Assembly (NCBI GenBank): GCA_964461025.1
Contig: CAYWSE010000005.1
Coordinates: 14,679 to 78,678 of the forward strand
Origin: JAHBVL01 sp964461025
Lineage (GTDB): Bacteria; Chloroflexota; Chloroflexia; Thermomicrobiales; UBA6265
DNA: 64,000 nucleotides
Direction: 5' to 3'
The notes below the pieces were generated by a model that saw only the letters and a program-made list of their open reading frames with translations, did no database searches and was not told the DNA's origin. The translations under genes and the position numbers were made by a program. This document shows, piece after piece, positions 33,442 to 42,030 of the stretch. Positions within the stretch are counted from its first letter, which is position 1; every line of letters starts with the position of its first letter.

Positions 33442-34262
33442 TCACCGACGCCGCTCGAAATGACGGCCGAAGTAGCCGCCACCGCGCGGGAGCACGTAAT
33501 GGCAGTCGGCAGGATTGGGACAACTGTGGTCCGCGTGGGTACCCCCGGCCTCCTCGAATGCGCTGACGTAGGCCTGCGCGAGGTCCCACTGCTCCAGGGT
33601 GGGCACAAATCCGTCGTAGAGCTGCTGGAACTGTGGCTCTTCGACCACCGAGTATCCCTGCTGAAAATCGATGTACGCCCCAGGCAGGATCGCTGTGATC
33701 GAGATCGACAAGGGGCTCGCGACGTAGAGCGCTTCGACGCCGATGAGCGATGTTGCTTCCGACGTGTTGAAGGCGAACGCTGTCTCTATTGGCGGCTGGT
33801 GGTAGTGGTTCCAGAGGTCTTCGAGGAAGAGTTGCCCAAATTCCGGAAGCGGCGTCGACGTTGCCTGAATTGACGGGTCGCCAGGGGTTTGCGTGGACAC
33901 GACCATCTCGACGGCAGGTAACTCCGGTGGCGTAGTGCGCTGAAAATACGGGTGGAGCGCGCGGAACTCGGGCGGCCGGCGACGCTCGAAGATGATCTCC
34001 TCACGTTCCGCGCGGCGGAGGAGATCGAACGGACCCGTGCGGACCTGGATTTCCTCGCCGTTGTTCTCCAGCACCGTCAGGTCATCTGACCCGCCATGGG
34101 AGATGGGGCAAACCGGCCAGCAAGCGCAACAGCCCCAAATGCGGCGATCGCCTTCGCCAGCGCTCGCCGGGACAGCGTGGTCGTTCGAGCGGTCTGGGCG
34201 GATATGCGGGCGTTCACGGTGAGCCTCGCTTTCGCGGTCCTGCCACCGATGCCGCATGTCAA
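33442..34262 (-). pseudogene. Tat-exported protein of unknown family, disrupted by a frameshift
   Basis: The N-terminal part (34077-34262, frame of TTG 34262; GTG 34217 is an alternative start) encodes a twin-arginine leader (TLSRRALAKAIAAFGAVALA, then GRFAPSPMAGQ) and stops at 34077. The body continues in another frame from about 34110 (DDLTVLENNGEEIQVRTG) to 33442. The body holds a Pro/Thr-rich stretch, an EFGQLFLEDLWNHYHQPP segment, a hydrophobic ASPLSISITAILPGAYIDF and a C-terminal CPNPADCHYV motif. One base change near 34083-34110 would rejoin them to roughly 270 residues. I do not know the family; either the gene is dead or there is a sequencing indel. Confidence 0.6.
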
Positions 34263-34369
34263 AAAGGTACGTCGCCGACTGCTGAATCTATGGTAGACGA
34301 GGGACGCATATTGTCAAGTCGAGTGCTGTGGATTGTGGACGGCGAAATCTCTGACGACCTTAATCACAT

Positions 34370-37096
34370 CTAACTTGGAGTCTCTCGCCAGGAGTCGACC
34401 AGCAACCCGAGGCGGCGAGCCCGATCGACAGCCTGCGTGCGATTGCTCGCCCGCAATTTGCCGAGAATATTGCTGATGTGCTTTTTCGCCGTTTTATCGG
34501 TGATGAACAGCCGGTCGCCTATCGCCTTGTTGGAAAGACCGATCGACACCAATCGCAAGACATCGAGCTCACGCTCACTCAGCGTTTCCGACAGATGGGA
34601 CTGATCGACAGCGAAGTGGGCTGTCTCGTGCCCTTCGACCGTGACGAGGAGTTTTCGCGCGTAGTCGCGATAGTCGTTCTTCGCCAGAAGCGTGTGAAGC
34701 AATGGGGCCAGAGCCTGGCCATTGTTGACAAACACGCGCACATATCGCCCTGGTTCGGCAGCGGCAAGCGCCGCCGTCAATGCGGTGAGCGCGGCTGGCG
34801 TGTCGCCGAAGGCATGAGCCGCTAACGCGCAGAGGACATCGAGCTCGATGCGATCGTGCCACCGCTCCTGGGCATGCGCGATGGAGCGCAGAGCGGCGCT
34901 CAACCGGACCGCGCGTGCAATGTCGCCTTCGGCGAGCAGCAGCCGAATTTCAGTGGAATAGGCGATGTGATGTTCCGGTGCGCTGCGCTCGTCCGGATTG
35001 GGTAGAGCGGCCTCTTCGGACCACCGGCGCGGTAGGCTGAGATGATTTGCGTCGATCCAGAATCGGGCCTGCAATGCTTTTGACTTCTCGAGCTCGTGAC
35101 GAGAGCCGATGACGCTCCACTGATGGAGCGCTCGTTCGATTTCCGCATGAGCCAGCTCAAAGTCGCCTTCGGCTCGCGCCACGAGCGCCAATCCGACCAG
35201 GAACCTGCCGCGCCAGAGGGTTGTGCTCGCTTCGTCGCTGAAACGCAAGCCGCGATTGAAGCATTGCTCGGCTTCTTCGCGTCGATCCTGTTCAAGCAGC
35301 AACATGCCAAGGTGGGTAAGAGCGTGCTGGGTTTGCATCAATGCCGAGCCTTGATCTGAGCGTGCGGCATACCGAAAGAGTTCTTCCGCTTCGTGCAAGT
35401 CGGCCTGCATCGCGCGGATCGTTCCACGCGAGATGGCATCAAGCCGTCTCAATGGGGATGCATGATCGAGCGTCGACACCACATTCGAACTCGTCAATGC
35501 AAAGGCCGCTTCGGCCGGAAGACCGATCAATGTGTAGATCGTTGACTTGAACTGATACGCCAGCGCTCGTTCAATGCTTCTCGATTCCGGCAAGAGCTCG
35601 ATGGCGCGGTCGACGGCATCATGGGCTGCACTGAATTCGGAAATGGCTGCGTTCTGCATGCTTCGAAGGAGCTGGAGCCGTCCCAGATTCTCTGTATCGG
35701 CGGAAGCGTTCCAGACCGACTCGGCAACCTTCATCGGCGCCATGCTTTCTGTGATTTTTCCAGCTCGCGCTCGTGCCCAGGCGAGCAAGTATGAGAACTC
35801 CGGATGCATCTCGAGCACATTCCATGGCAAGAACTCGAGCCTTCGCTGGAGCGCAGCGATTTGATCGCGTTGCTGGAGGTTGGCGGCGACAGGTTCAAGG
35901 AGAGCGATCGCGCGGTCCCAGTCTTCGCCGCAGATCGCGTGGCGGATTACCTCATCAGTCAGGTTCTGTGCGTGAAACCAGTCGGCTGCACGTCGATGGA
36001 CCGTGGAGAGCTCCCCGGCAGTTACCTTCGAGCGCTGACGCTGTTGCAGCACATCGCGGAAGAGGTGGTGATACCGGAACCATTGACCATCCGTGTCCAG
36101 AGGGACGACGAAGAGCCCAGCAGCGTCGAGCTCGGCGATCCGTTCCGCGCTGTCATCGCGATTCAATGCCGCATCGCAGAGTTCGGCCGAAAATCTCTCG
36201 AACGCTGCACTGTGCACCAGGAAATCAAGCAGCGGACGTTCGAGCTTCTGCAAAACTTCTTCCCAGAGATAGCCTGTGACCAAACGGCGTTCGAATGCGC
36301 CTTGTTCGATCAGTTGCTCGACGAGGTTGTGCTGCTGGCCTCTGACCGCGTGCCTGGCCAGATTGAGCGCGGCCGGCCAGCCTTCCGACTGTTCGGTGAA
36401 GGCGACGATTTCGGAGGGACTGAGCTCGATCTGGCTGTCCGCTGAGAAGAGCGCGGTCGCTTCTTCGCTTGTGAACCGCAGCTGTTCGTAGCCGATATCG
36501 AGAAGATCGCCGCTGGCGCGCAACCGCTGCAACTGGAGGGCAAGATCACCACGTGAAAGCAGAAAAACGCGCATTCCCGGCGGAATGTTGCGAAGCAGCA
36601 CCGAAAGCGAATGGAGCAGTCCCGGATCAGCGATCAGATGAACGTCGTCCAGCACCAGCGCGCAACGGCAGACAACGACGGAAAGCTCTTCGATGAGAGC
36701 GCCGAGGATGCCCTGGTCGCGCACAGGTCCAACGCGGTCGATCTGAGCCATAACATCTACGCCAAAGCCGGGATCGATGGTGCGCATCGCCGCCACGATG
36801 CCCGCGAAAAACTGGGCTGGTTCATCATCCCAGGCGTCAAGAGAGAGCCACGCCCCCGTGGTGCCCGTTGACGCAAGCCACTGGGCAACGACCGTTGATT
36901 TCCCGTATCCGGCCGGAGCCTGGACGTTGATGATGTGCCGATCGGCCGACGAGTCCAGGAGATCGAGAATGCTCTGCCGGATGACGAATCCGGGACGGAG
37001 TCTGGGCGGTTGCAGTTTGGTGGCGAGAACCTTCCGATAACTCGGCGTAACCTCGAAAAGGCTGTCGCGAGGAACGAGCTCATGAGCGACTGACAC
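34370..37096 (-). CDS. MalT-like LuxR-family transcriptional regulator with ATPase and helical-repeat domain (locus 1)
   Basis: 908 residues from GTG 37096, with GGAG eight bases upstream. The layout is that of a large ATP-dependent LuxR activator. An N-terminal ATPase carries Walker A (INVQAPAGYGKSTVVAQWL, about 56-74), AWLSLDAWDDEPAQF, then CALVLDDVHLIADPGLL (Walker B) and RVFLLSRGD. A long TPR-like helical region covers about 400-820, and a C-terminal HTH reads LSERELDVLRLVSIGLSNKAIGDRL, ending in a KTAKKHISNILGKLRA recognition helix. MalT-type proteins bind an inducer and ATP before activating transcription. It is divergent from the ECF sigma operon at 37454, which it may regulate. Confidence 0.9.
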   Translation of the reverse strand: MSVAHELVPRDSLFEVTPSYRKVLATKLQPPRLRPGFVIRQSILDLLDSSADRHIINVQAPAGYGKSTVVAQWLASTGTTGAWLSLDAWDDEPAQFFAGIVAAMRTIDPGFGVDVMAQIDRVGPVRDQGILGALIEELSVVVCRCALVLDDVHLIADPGLLHSLSVLLRNIPPGMRVFLLSRGDLALQLQRLRASGDLLDIGYEQLRFTSEEATALFSADSQIELSPSEIVAFTEQSEGWPAALNLARHAVRGQQHNLVEQLIEQGAFERRLVTGYLWEEVLQKLERPLLDFLVHSAAFERFSAELCDAALNRDDSAERIAELDAAGLFVVPLDTDGQWFRYHHLFRDVLQQRQRSKVTAGELSTVHRRAADWFHAQNLTDEVIRHAICGEDWDRAIALLEPVAANLQQRDQIAALQRRLEFLPWNVLEMHPEFSYLLAWARARAGKITESMAPMKVAESVWNASADTENLGRLQLLRSMQNAAISEFSAAHDAVDRAIELLPESRSIERALAYQFKSTIYTLIGLPAEAAFALTSSNVVSTLDHASPLRRLDAISRGTIRAMQADLHEAEELFRYAARSDQGSALMQTQHALTHLGMLLLEQDRREEAEQCFNRGLRFSDEASTTLWRGRFLVGLALVARAEGDFELAHAEIERALHQWSVIGSRHELEKSKALQARFWIDANHLSLPRRWSEEAALPNPDERSAPEHHIAYSTEIRLLLAEGDIARAVRLSAALRSIAHAQERWHDRIELDVLCALAAHAFGDTPAALTALTAALAAAEPGRYVRVFVNNGQALAPLLHTLLAKNDYRDYARKLLVTVEGHETAHFAVDQSHLSETLSERELDVLRLVSIGLSNKAIGDRLFITDKTAKKHISNILGKLRASNRTQAVDRARRLGLLVDSWRETPS

Positions 37097-37453
37097 TGGA
37101 GTCTCCGCCGTGAAGGTTCTTCACCGAATCAGCGCCTCGGCCGGCTGGCTGACGCGCACATCGTCGTGAACGTAGTCTACTCTCGCCGGGAAGCTGCTTT
37201 GGAGGCAAGGGAACCTGGTCCAGGAAACGCCGGGCATTCGCCGCGCTGTTCGTTTCGCGGCCAACAATCGACGCCACAGGCAGCGGAGCGGGTCGCAACC
37301 GCCAGGGGTGACGAACGTTTCCAGTCCTGTCATTCTGGGCAATGCGAAGAAACTCTCGAGCGGGGTGAAGGCGGCGTTGCCGGTTGGTTTGTCACACTTG
37401 CGCCGGCATATCGTTTCACAGGGTAGAGAAAACCGTTTCGCGTCGGGACCGGC
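37097..37453. other. Divergent regulatory region between the LuxR regulator and ECF sigma operon
   Basis: 357 bases with no convincing gene; the long minus-strand frame across it is antisense to the sigma gene. It contains a small palindrome GTAG-T-CTAC (37172-37180) and a copy of the dispersed repeat (GTCATTCTGGGCAATGCGAA, then GAAACTCTCGAGC at 37328-37360). The part near 37386-37430 should contain the sigma-operon promoter, but I cannot name -35/-10 boxes with confidence. Confidence 0.4.
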
Positions 37454-38053
37454 ATGGTTGGAAGTCATAGCCACCACGACCTTGCGCAAGAAGACGATCG
37501 GGCGCTGGCAATGCGCGCGGTCGATGATCTTGAGGCGTTCGCGACCCTGTATCGCCGGTACGTCGATGTTATCTATCGCTATTGCTTTCGCCGGCTGGGA
37601 TCGAACGAGAGCGCGGAGGACGCCACCCAGGTGGTCTTCGAAAAAGCGCTCGCCGCAATGCCTCGCTACGTTCCCCACAGTCCGTTCAAGTCGTGGTTGT
37701 TCACCATTGCCCACAACACCGTGATCGATATCGCGCGCACGCCTCAATCCCATCAGGCGCTCGACAACCATCTGCCCAATTTGTTCGATCCTCAGCCTTC
37801 TCCTGAGGAATTGACGATCGCCCTTGACCAGCGAGAACAGTTGCGGGCGTTGATTCGTTTACTGCCCGAACGTGAGCAGCGGATGATCGACCTGAGGATT
37901 GCGGGACTGAACGACAAGGAAATTTCCGAGGTTATGGGAATCACCCATGGGGCTGTCAGAGCCTCGCAATATCGCGCCCTCAATCGTCTCCGCCAAATGA
38001 TGCAAGACGACCGCACACCGCAGGCAAAGGCACTTTCCAATGTTTTGGCGTAG
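37454..38053 (+). CDS. ECF-family RNA polymerase sigma factor
   Basis: 199 residues with both ECF regions. Region 2: DLEAFATLYRRYVDVIYRYC and AEDATQVVFEKAL, then FKSWLFTIAHNTVIDIAR. Region 4: LIRLLPEREQRMIDLRIAG, then LNDKEISEVMGITHGAVRASQYRAL. Acting with core RNA polymerase it should direct a specific regulon in response to an extracytoplasmic signal. It overlaps the next gene by 14 bases, which encodes a membrane protein in the position of an anti-sigma factor. A divergent LuxR-type activator (34370-37096) shares the control region. Confidence 0.92.
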   Translation: MVGSHSHHDLAQEDDRALAMRAVDDLEAFATLYRRYVDVIYRYCFRRLGSNESAEDATQVVFEKALAAMPRYVPHSPFKSWLFTIAHNTVIDIARTPQSHQALDNHLPNLFDPQPSPEELTIALDQREQLRALIRLLPEREQRMIDLRIAGLNDKEISEVMGITHGAVRASQYRALNRLRQMMQDDRTPQAKALSNVLA

Positions 38054-39284
38054 TCGCAATCAACGCGCGGAAGCGCTCAATACCTACTGGAATGCACTGG
38101 TCGCCGGTCAGCAGGTCGATGCGGTTGCTGGAAGCGATTTGCTTGCCCTGCTCATCCAGGACGTGAACGATTCCGATACCTCACCAGCGCCGGCCATGTC
38201 TTATGTGCACCGGCTCGAAGCACAGCTTCTGAGTCAGTTTCCTTCTCAGCACGAGTCGCCCACTCCGTCTGAGACATCATTGACTTCAGTCGCTCCGGTT
38301 GCGTCTCCACCTCGTTCATCGACCGAGCGCGAATCGTCGGCACTCAATTTATGGCGAAACCGTAATCCTCGATGGGCGATTACCGGAGCTGTGTGTTTTG
38401 CATTGATCATCGCGGTTGTCGTCGGAGCGATCGTAGTGAGTCAGTACGACGGCAGGAGATCCAGTGAGCCATCGTTGATTCCAGCGGTGATCGACGGGCC
38501 TGGCCAGTCGACACCAGGCACGGGCAGCACGGTCAACCCATTGGCGGGTGCGGCGATCGATCCGGAGGTCATCGTCTCGGACGCCGCCAGATACTGGCTT
38601 GCCGGCAACTGGTCGTTCGTGGAGTTCCTGCCGGGCCAGGCCAACGTGATCGGCCTTTGTCCCGACTGCAAATCGCTGACATTCATCTATGTCATGGAAG
38701 GACAACTGGGCATCGAAGTTGCCGGACCGGCGCTACGCATCGCCAGGGAATTCGAAGCCACCGAACCGGAGGATATTGGACACCAATTGTTTCAGCTCTA
38801 CGCCGGAGACGCGGTCATCACTGACCTCACCAGCACGCCTGCGAATTCCCAAATCATTCCTGTGCCAGACATCGAAACCCGGATGCTGATGGGCGTGCTT
38901 TCCACCTATGCCTCATCGTTTACGAGTGAAGCGACCCTCTACACGTCCGGGCGGCTCCAACGATCGATAGGCGATGGGATCCTTGGGCTGCGGATGGACG
39001 AGATCACGATCGGCCCGGATTCACGCTTTGCGTTCGAAATTTCAACCTGCCGAACGGAGATCTACCTCCTCACGAGTGGAATGCTGATCGCTGTCGCCGT
39101 GGATGACACGGAGCTTGACGAAGCGCTCACCACGTCCTGGGAAGGGCCGAGCGGCATGCGCATCGATCAGTTTCCCCAGGGCGCCTACGACTTCCGAAAC
39201 GACGGCCCGGAGCCGGCACACCTCTACCGCTGGACGATTGCCTATCCCCCAGACTCGGATGCGACACCGGCGGCCTGCTCGTGA
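38040..39284 (+). CDS. Putative membrane anti-sigma factor with an extracytoplasmic double-cupin-like sensor
   Basis: 414 residues. The cytoplasmic N-terminus (about 1-110) has no zinc finger but contains helices such as EALNTYWNALVAGQQVD. One membrane span is at about 112-135 (AITGAVCFALIIAVVVGAIV). The extracytoplasmic part has two beta-barrel repeats (about 180-290 and 300-405) that look cupin-like (SLTFIYVMEGQLGIEV and TEIYLLTSGMLIAVAV) but lack the metal-binding His set. A CPDC motif (Cys207, Cys210) could be redox-active. The gene overlaps the sigma gene by 14 bases and the next gene by 4, so anti-sigma function is inferred from layout and not from a recognised domain. Confidence 0.7.
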   Translation: MFWRSRNQRAEALNTYWNALVAGQQVDAVAGSDLLALLIQDVNDSDTSPAPAMSYVHRLEAQLLSQFPSQHESPTPSETSLTSVAPVASPPRSSTERESSALNLWRNRNPRWAITGAVCFALIIAVVVGAIVVSQYDGRRSSEPSLIPAVIDGPGQSTPGTGSTVNPLAGAAIDPEVIVSDAARYWLAGNWSFVEFLPGQANVIGLCPDCKSLTFIYVMEGQLGIEVAGPALRIAREFEATEPEDIGHQLFQLYAGDAVITDLTSTPANSQIIPVPDIETRMLMGVLSTYASSFTSEATLYTSGRLQRSIGDGILGLRMDEITIGPDSRFAFEISTCRTEIYLLTSGMLIAVAVDDTELDEALTTSWEGPSGMRIDQFPQGAYDFRNDGPEPAHLYRWTIAYPPDSDATPAACS

Positions 39285-40522
39285 CGCGGTACAGCACGGG
39301 ACTCGCCATCGCCCTTGCCTTGCTGACCGGGCTGGTCGCGGGACTTCTCGGCCGTGTCGGCAACCTCGTTCCGGAGCCGGTTCCCGCCTGGGAGTCGCGC
39401 GCCCAGCAAGTCGGCCGAGCCTACTACGACGCCGTCGATCATCTGTTGCAGACCGGCGATCCCGGCAGTTTGACGGAACTACTCGGCGCTGATTTCCGGA
39501 ATCAGGCAGCGGCGAACGAATTCCCGATCGCTGCTGAGGGATTGGTTCTGGAATATCAGTCGCTGCGGTCGAGCTATCCAGGTGTCCGTCAGACGATCTC
39601 CGATCTGAGCGGATCGGGCAGTCTGGTGATCGCCAGCGTCACAACGCATGGCCCGGAGGACGGAGCATTCGCTGGTGTCGAGGTCGAGGCCGTACTGCCG
39701 TTCGAGCATCAGGAGATCCTGCGCATTCGCGACGGTCGGGTCATCGAACGCTGGACAGACGGAACCGCGTCGCCACACCTGATGACAATGGCCTCGATCG
39801 AAGCGACGTCGATGAGCGGCGCACCCGAAATGAGGCTTTTTCGCTTCGGTCTTTTCGCCGAAGAGAAGATATATGCGCGGAGCGACGTCATTCTGATCGT
39901 GATGAGTGGCGCACTGAAAGTCGATCAACACGGACGCGAACAATCGATGGTTCATCGCTACCGCACATCGCCCCAGCAACAGGGCGGAATCGAGTCCCGC
40001 ATCGTCTCTGATGCTATCGAGCTTCAAGCGGGCGACGTTCTCATCGCGCCAGCCGGGGCAGAGATTGAACTCCGAAATGGCAGCGCCGAACCGGCTGAAT
40101 TCATGGCGATATCCAGCTCGTTTGGCAGGCCCGGCGGGATGGAGCTGGCGAACGGCACCGCCGCCGTGACGCGCACGTTGATTGCCCGGGGCTTCTCACT
40201 GAGACCGGAAACGACCCGATACGATGTGCACATCGGTCAGGCAACGATCTCGGCCGGCACGTCGCTTATCCACACCGGCATCGAACATGGCGGAGAGTTT
40301 GTCTTGCCGGTGAGCGGATCGGTCGATCTCGAGGCGGCCGGCGGTTTGGTCTGGACAGTCGATGCGAGCCAGCGACCCCTTGCTCAGGAGCGGGCGCTCT
40401 TCTCCCCATTGGAAGGAAGCGCCGTGCAGGGCGCCGACGAAGTGCGATTTACCGCATCCGCCGAACACCCTGCCACCTTCTGGCTCGTCACATTCACTCC
40501 GGCAGTCGATCGGGAAACATAG
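39281..40522 (+). CDS. Membrane-anchored or secreted SnoaL-like/cupin-like protein (locus 1)
   Basis: 413 residues from GTG 39281 (GTGA overlap with the previous stop). A hydrophobic leader (GLAIALALLTGLVAGLLG) precedes a SnoaL/NTF2-like domain (about 45-165: VGRAYYDAVDHLLQTGDPGS, then EILRIRDGRVIERWTDG) and two cupin-like barrels (about 185-290 and 300-410: LQAGDVLIAPAGAEIEL, EHGGEFVLPVSGSVDLE). A near full-length paralogue is at 46981-48252. It probably binds a small ligand outside the membrane and reports to the sensor-like protein encoded before it. That role is inferred; no enzymatic residues are evident. Confidence 0.75.
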   Translation: MTRYSTGLAIALALLTGLVAGLLGRVGNLVPEPVPAWESRAQQVGRAYYDAVDHLLQTGDPGSLTELLGADFRNQAAANEFPIAAEGLVLEYQSLRSSYPGVRQTISDLSGSGSLVIASVTTHGPEDGAFAGVEVEAVLPFEHQEILRIRDGRVIERWTDGTASPHLMTMASIEATSMSGAPEMRLFRFGLFAEEKIYARSDVILIVMSGALKVDQHGREQSMVHRYRTSPQQQGGIESRIVSDAIELQAGDVLIAPAGAEIELRNGSAEPAEFMAISSSFGRPGGMELANGTAAVTRTLIARGFSLRPETTRYDVHIGQATISAGTSLIHTGIEHGGEFVLPVSGSVDLEAAGGLVWTVDASQRPLAQERALFSPLEGSAVQGADEVRFTASAEHPATFWLVTFTPAVDRET

Positions 40523-40579
40523 GGCGACCCACCGCCGCCGACCGCCGGCACAGGGCCGGGTTCTACGCCCTTGCGCATC

Positions 40580-40614
40580 GATCCTCAATCCTCGGACTCC
40601 GGCCCCCGTCCCGT
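40580..40614. repeat. Short heptamer tract (five units) at the gene junction
   Basis: GATCCTC, AATCCTC, GGACTCC, GGCCCCC and GTCCCGT run in 7-bp phase up to the stop codon of the dehydrogenase gene (40614). The tract is degenerate and short; I include it because it keeps the same period and the GGACTCC-type word seen at 9226. Confidence 0.45.
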
Positions 40615-41564
40615 CAATACCCCGCCCGCTTGTTCACCACATTCCGCAGCTCTTCGCCGCGTATGTAGCGACCGAGATTGTCGATCAGGATTTCCACACA
40701 GCGTTCTTCTTTTTGCCAGGAGGAACCGGCCAAATGGGGTGTAATCAGCACATTACCGAAATCCCATAGTTCGGACTTGGCGTCGAGCGGTTCGACCTCC
40801 GCGACATCGAATCCGACGCCGGCCAGTTTGCCGCTCTTCAGCGTGGCGATCAGGGCATCTTCATCGACAACGCCACCCCGTGAGATTGCGATCAGATAGG
40901 CGTCCTCTTTCATCGCCGCAAAGGCAGCGGGACCGATCAGATGTCGCGTCTCCTGTGTAAAGGGAGCCGCGATGACGACCACGTCCGACTGGGTCAGCAT
41001 CTCTTTCAGATCGCTCACCGGCCAGACTTCTTCCACGTAGTCATCACCCGGTCCTTCGGCCACATCGACCGCGAGGACGCGCATGTCGAACCCGGTCGCT
41101 CGTTTGGCGACCGCCCGGCCGATATTCCCGTAACCGACAATTCCCATGGTCGCACCCATGATCTCGCGCGGCAGGCGATAGCCATCTGTCCTGTTCCAGT
41201 AATGCTCCTTTTGCCAACCGACGCAGGAAGGAATCGCCCGGGTCATCGACAACAGGAGCCCGAAAACATGCTCGGCGATCGAGGGCGCGTGAGCGCCACG
41301 CGTGTTCGTGACGATAATGTCCGCTTCGACCAGCTCCGGAACCTGCATCAGACGGTCGGCGCCTGCGCTCGGGAACTGCACCCAGCGCAAATTCGGCGCA
41401 GAAGCAATCATCTCCGCGGTCGGCCAGCCGAACATGACGTCCGCATCGACGACCTCCGCCGCTGCGTCCTCGGGCGTCAGCGCCCTGACCACCTCCAGCC
41501 CCTCGATCCCGTTCAGCTTGTCGAAGTACGTCTCACCCTCGATCGTGTGAATCAGCAGTTTCAT
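40614..41564 (-). CDS. D-2-hydroxyacid dehydrogenase
   Basis: 316 residues with the NAD-binding signature MGIVGYGNIGRAVAKRATGFD and catalytic residues in order: Arg in AISRGGVVDEDAL, Glu in VAEVEPLDAKSELW, His in LITPHLAGSS. These enzymes reduce 2-keto acids to D-2-hydroxy acids, or the reverse, with NAD(P)H. The start ATG is preceded by GGAAGG. The gene converges with the SnoaL-cupin operon, and its own upstream region holds several REP-like repeats, so nothing nearby identifies a substrate. Confidence 0.9.
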   Translation of the reverse strand: MKLLIHTIEGETYFDKLNGIEGLEVVRALTPEDAAAEVVDADVMFGWPTAEMIASAPNLRWVQFPSAGADRLMQVPELVEADIIVTNTRGAHAPSIAEHVFGLLLSMTRAIPSCVGWQKEHYWNRTDGYRLPREIMGATMGIVGYGNIGRAVAKRATGFDMRVLAVDVAEGPGDDYVEEVWPVSDLKEMLTQSDVVVIAAPFTQETRHLIGPAAFAAMKEDAYLIAISRGGVVDEDALIATLKSGKLAGVGFDVAEVEPLDAKSELWDFGNVLITPHLAGSSWQKEERCVEILIDNLGRYIRGEELRNVVNKRAGY

Positions 41565-41659
41565 ATACCTTCCAGACTCGTTTCGACGAACACCATTTGC
41601 GTATCGTACTCAAATGTTGAGGCAGCGAGTCGGCAAGACTGCGAGCCGGCAAGGAGTGT

Positions 41660-41929
41660 GTAGCTGCAGACGCCCCTGTCTGCAAATGTTCGCGTCTTCG
41701 TTGCCGCCTGACTGTACAGACGTCGCCCTCGTAGCGTCGCCACTTCATGGCGACTGTCTCGCGGGGGACCGATTGACCCTGGGGCGGAACGGTTCTCAGC
41801 AGCCTGATGCCGTCCGGGTGGCGACCGGCGCACCGTTGTGCGCGGCTACGGGGTGACGTTGGTCCCGAAACTCGACCGTCGTCCTGGATGCGCCCGCAAT
41901 GGATGTAGGCTCCGGCACTCTGCCGGAGC
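41660..41929. repeat. Cluster of four GTAG-footed palindromes with four different stems
   Basis: In order: GTAG (41660-41663), CT, GCAGAC-GCCCCT-GTCTGC (41666-41683). Then GTAG (41731-41734), C, GTCGCCA-CTTCA-TGGCGAC (41736-41754). Then, inverted, GCGCAC-CGTT-GTGCGC (41828-41843), GG, CTAC (41846-41849). Finally GTAG (41905-41908), GCTCCGGC-ACTCT-GCCGGAGC (41909-41929). The second stem is shared with 33192, the third with 33042/33146, and the fourth with 9336. Confidence 0.75.
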
Positions 41930-41953
41930 AATCGATCGCCGGTCGATAGAGAG

Positions 41954-41995
41954 CCACCATCCACTATGCACCATCCGCTCCGCACCATCCGCTAT
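41954..41995. repeat. Heptamer tract, six units (CCATCCA family)
   Basis: CCACCAT, CCACTAT, GCACCAT, CCGCTCC, GCACCAT, CCGCTAT in unbroken 7-bp phase. The words match those at 18801-18842 and 26477-26532, shifted by a few bases. It lies 35 bases upstream of the molybdoenzyme start codon. Confidence 0.7.
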
Positions 41996-42030
41996 AGTGT
42001 CATTGAGTGGGCTCTTCAGGAGAATGAACA

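Larger units (their letters stand above)
41565..42030. other. Repeat-filled intergenic region
   Basis: 466 bases between two divergent genes, without a gene of its own. It contains four REP-like palindromes (41660-41929) and a heptamer tract (41954-41995), and ends in the AGGAGA ribosome-binding site of the molybdoenzyme gene. Both promoters must lie among these repeats. Confidence 0.6.

Noticed and set aside
33012..33608. A 198-codon minus-strand frame taken as one gene
   Set aside because: Only residues in about 33240-33420 have homology (to the neighbouring gene's C-terminus); the rest reads through REP-like repeats or antisense sequence.
34257..34262. TTGACA on the minus strand as a -35 box
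   Set aside because: It lies at the start of the leader frame of the broken gene and no -10 box at the right distance is visible, so it is probably coincidence.
37121..37771. 216-codon minus-strand open frame
   Set aside because: It is antisense to the start of the ECF sigma gene and spans a dispersed repeat; no motif.
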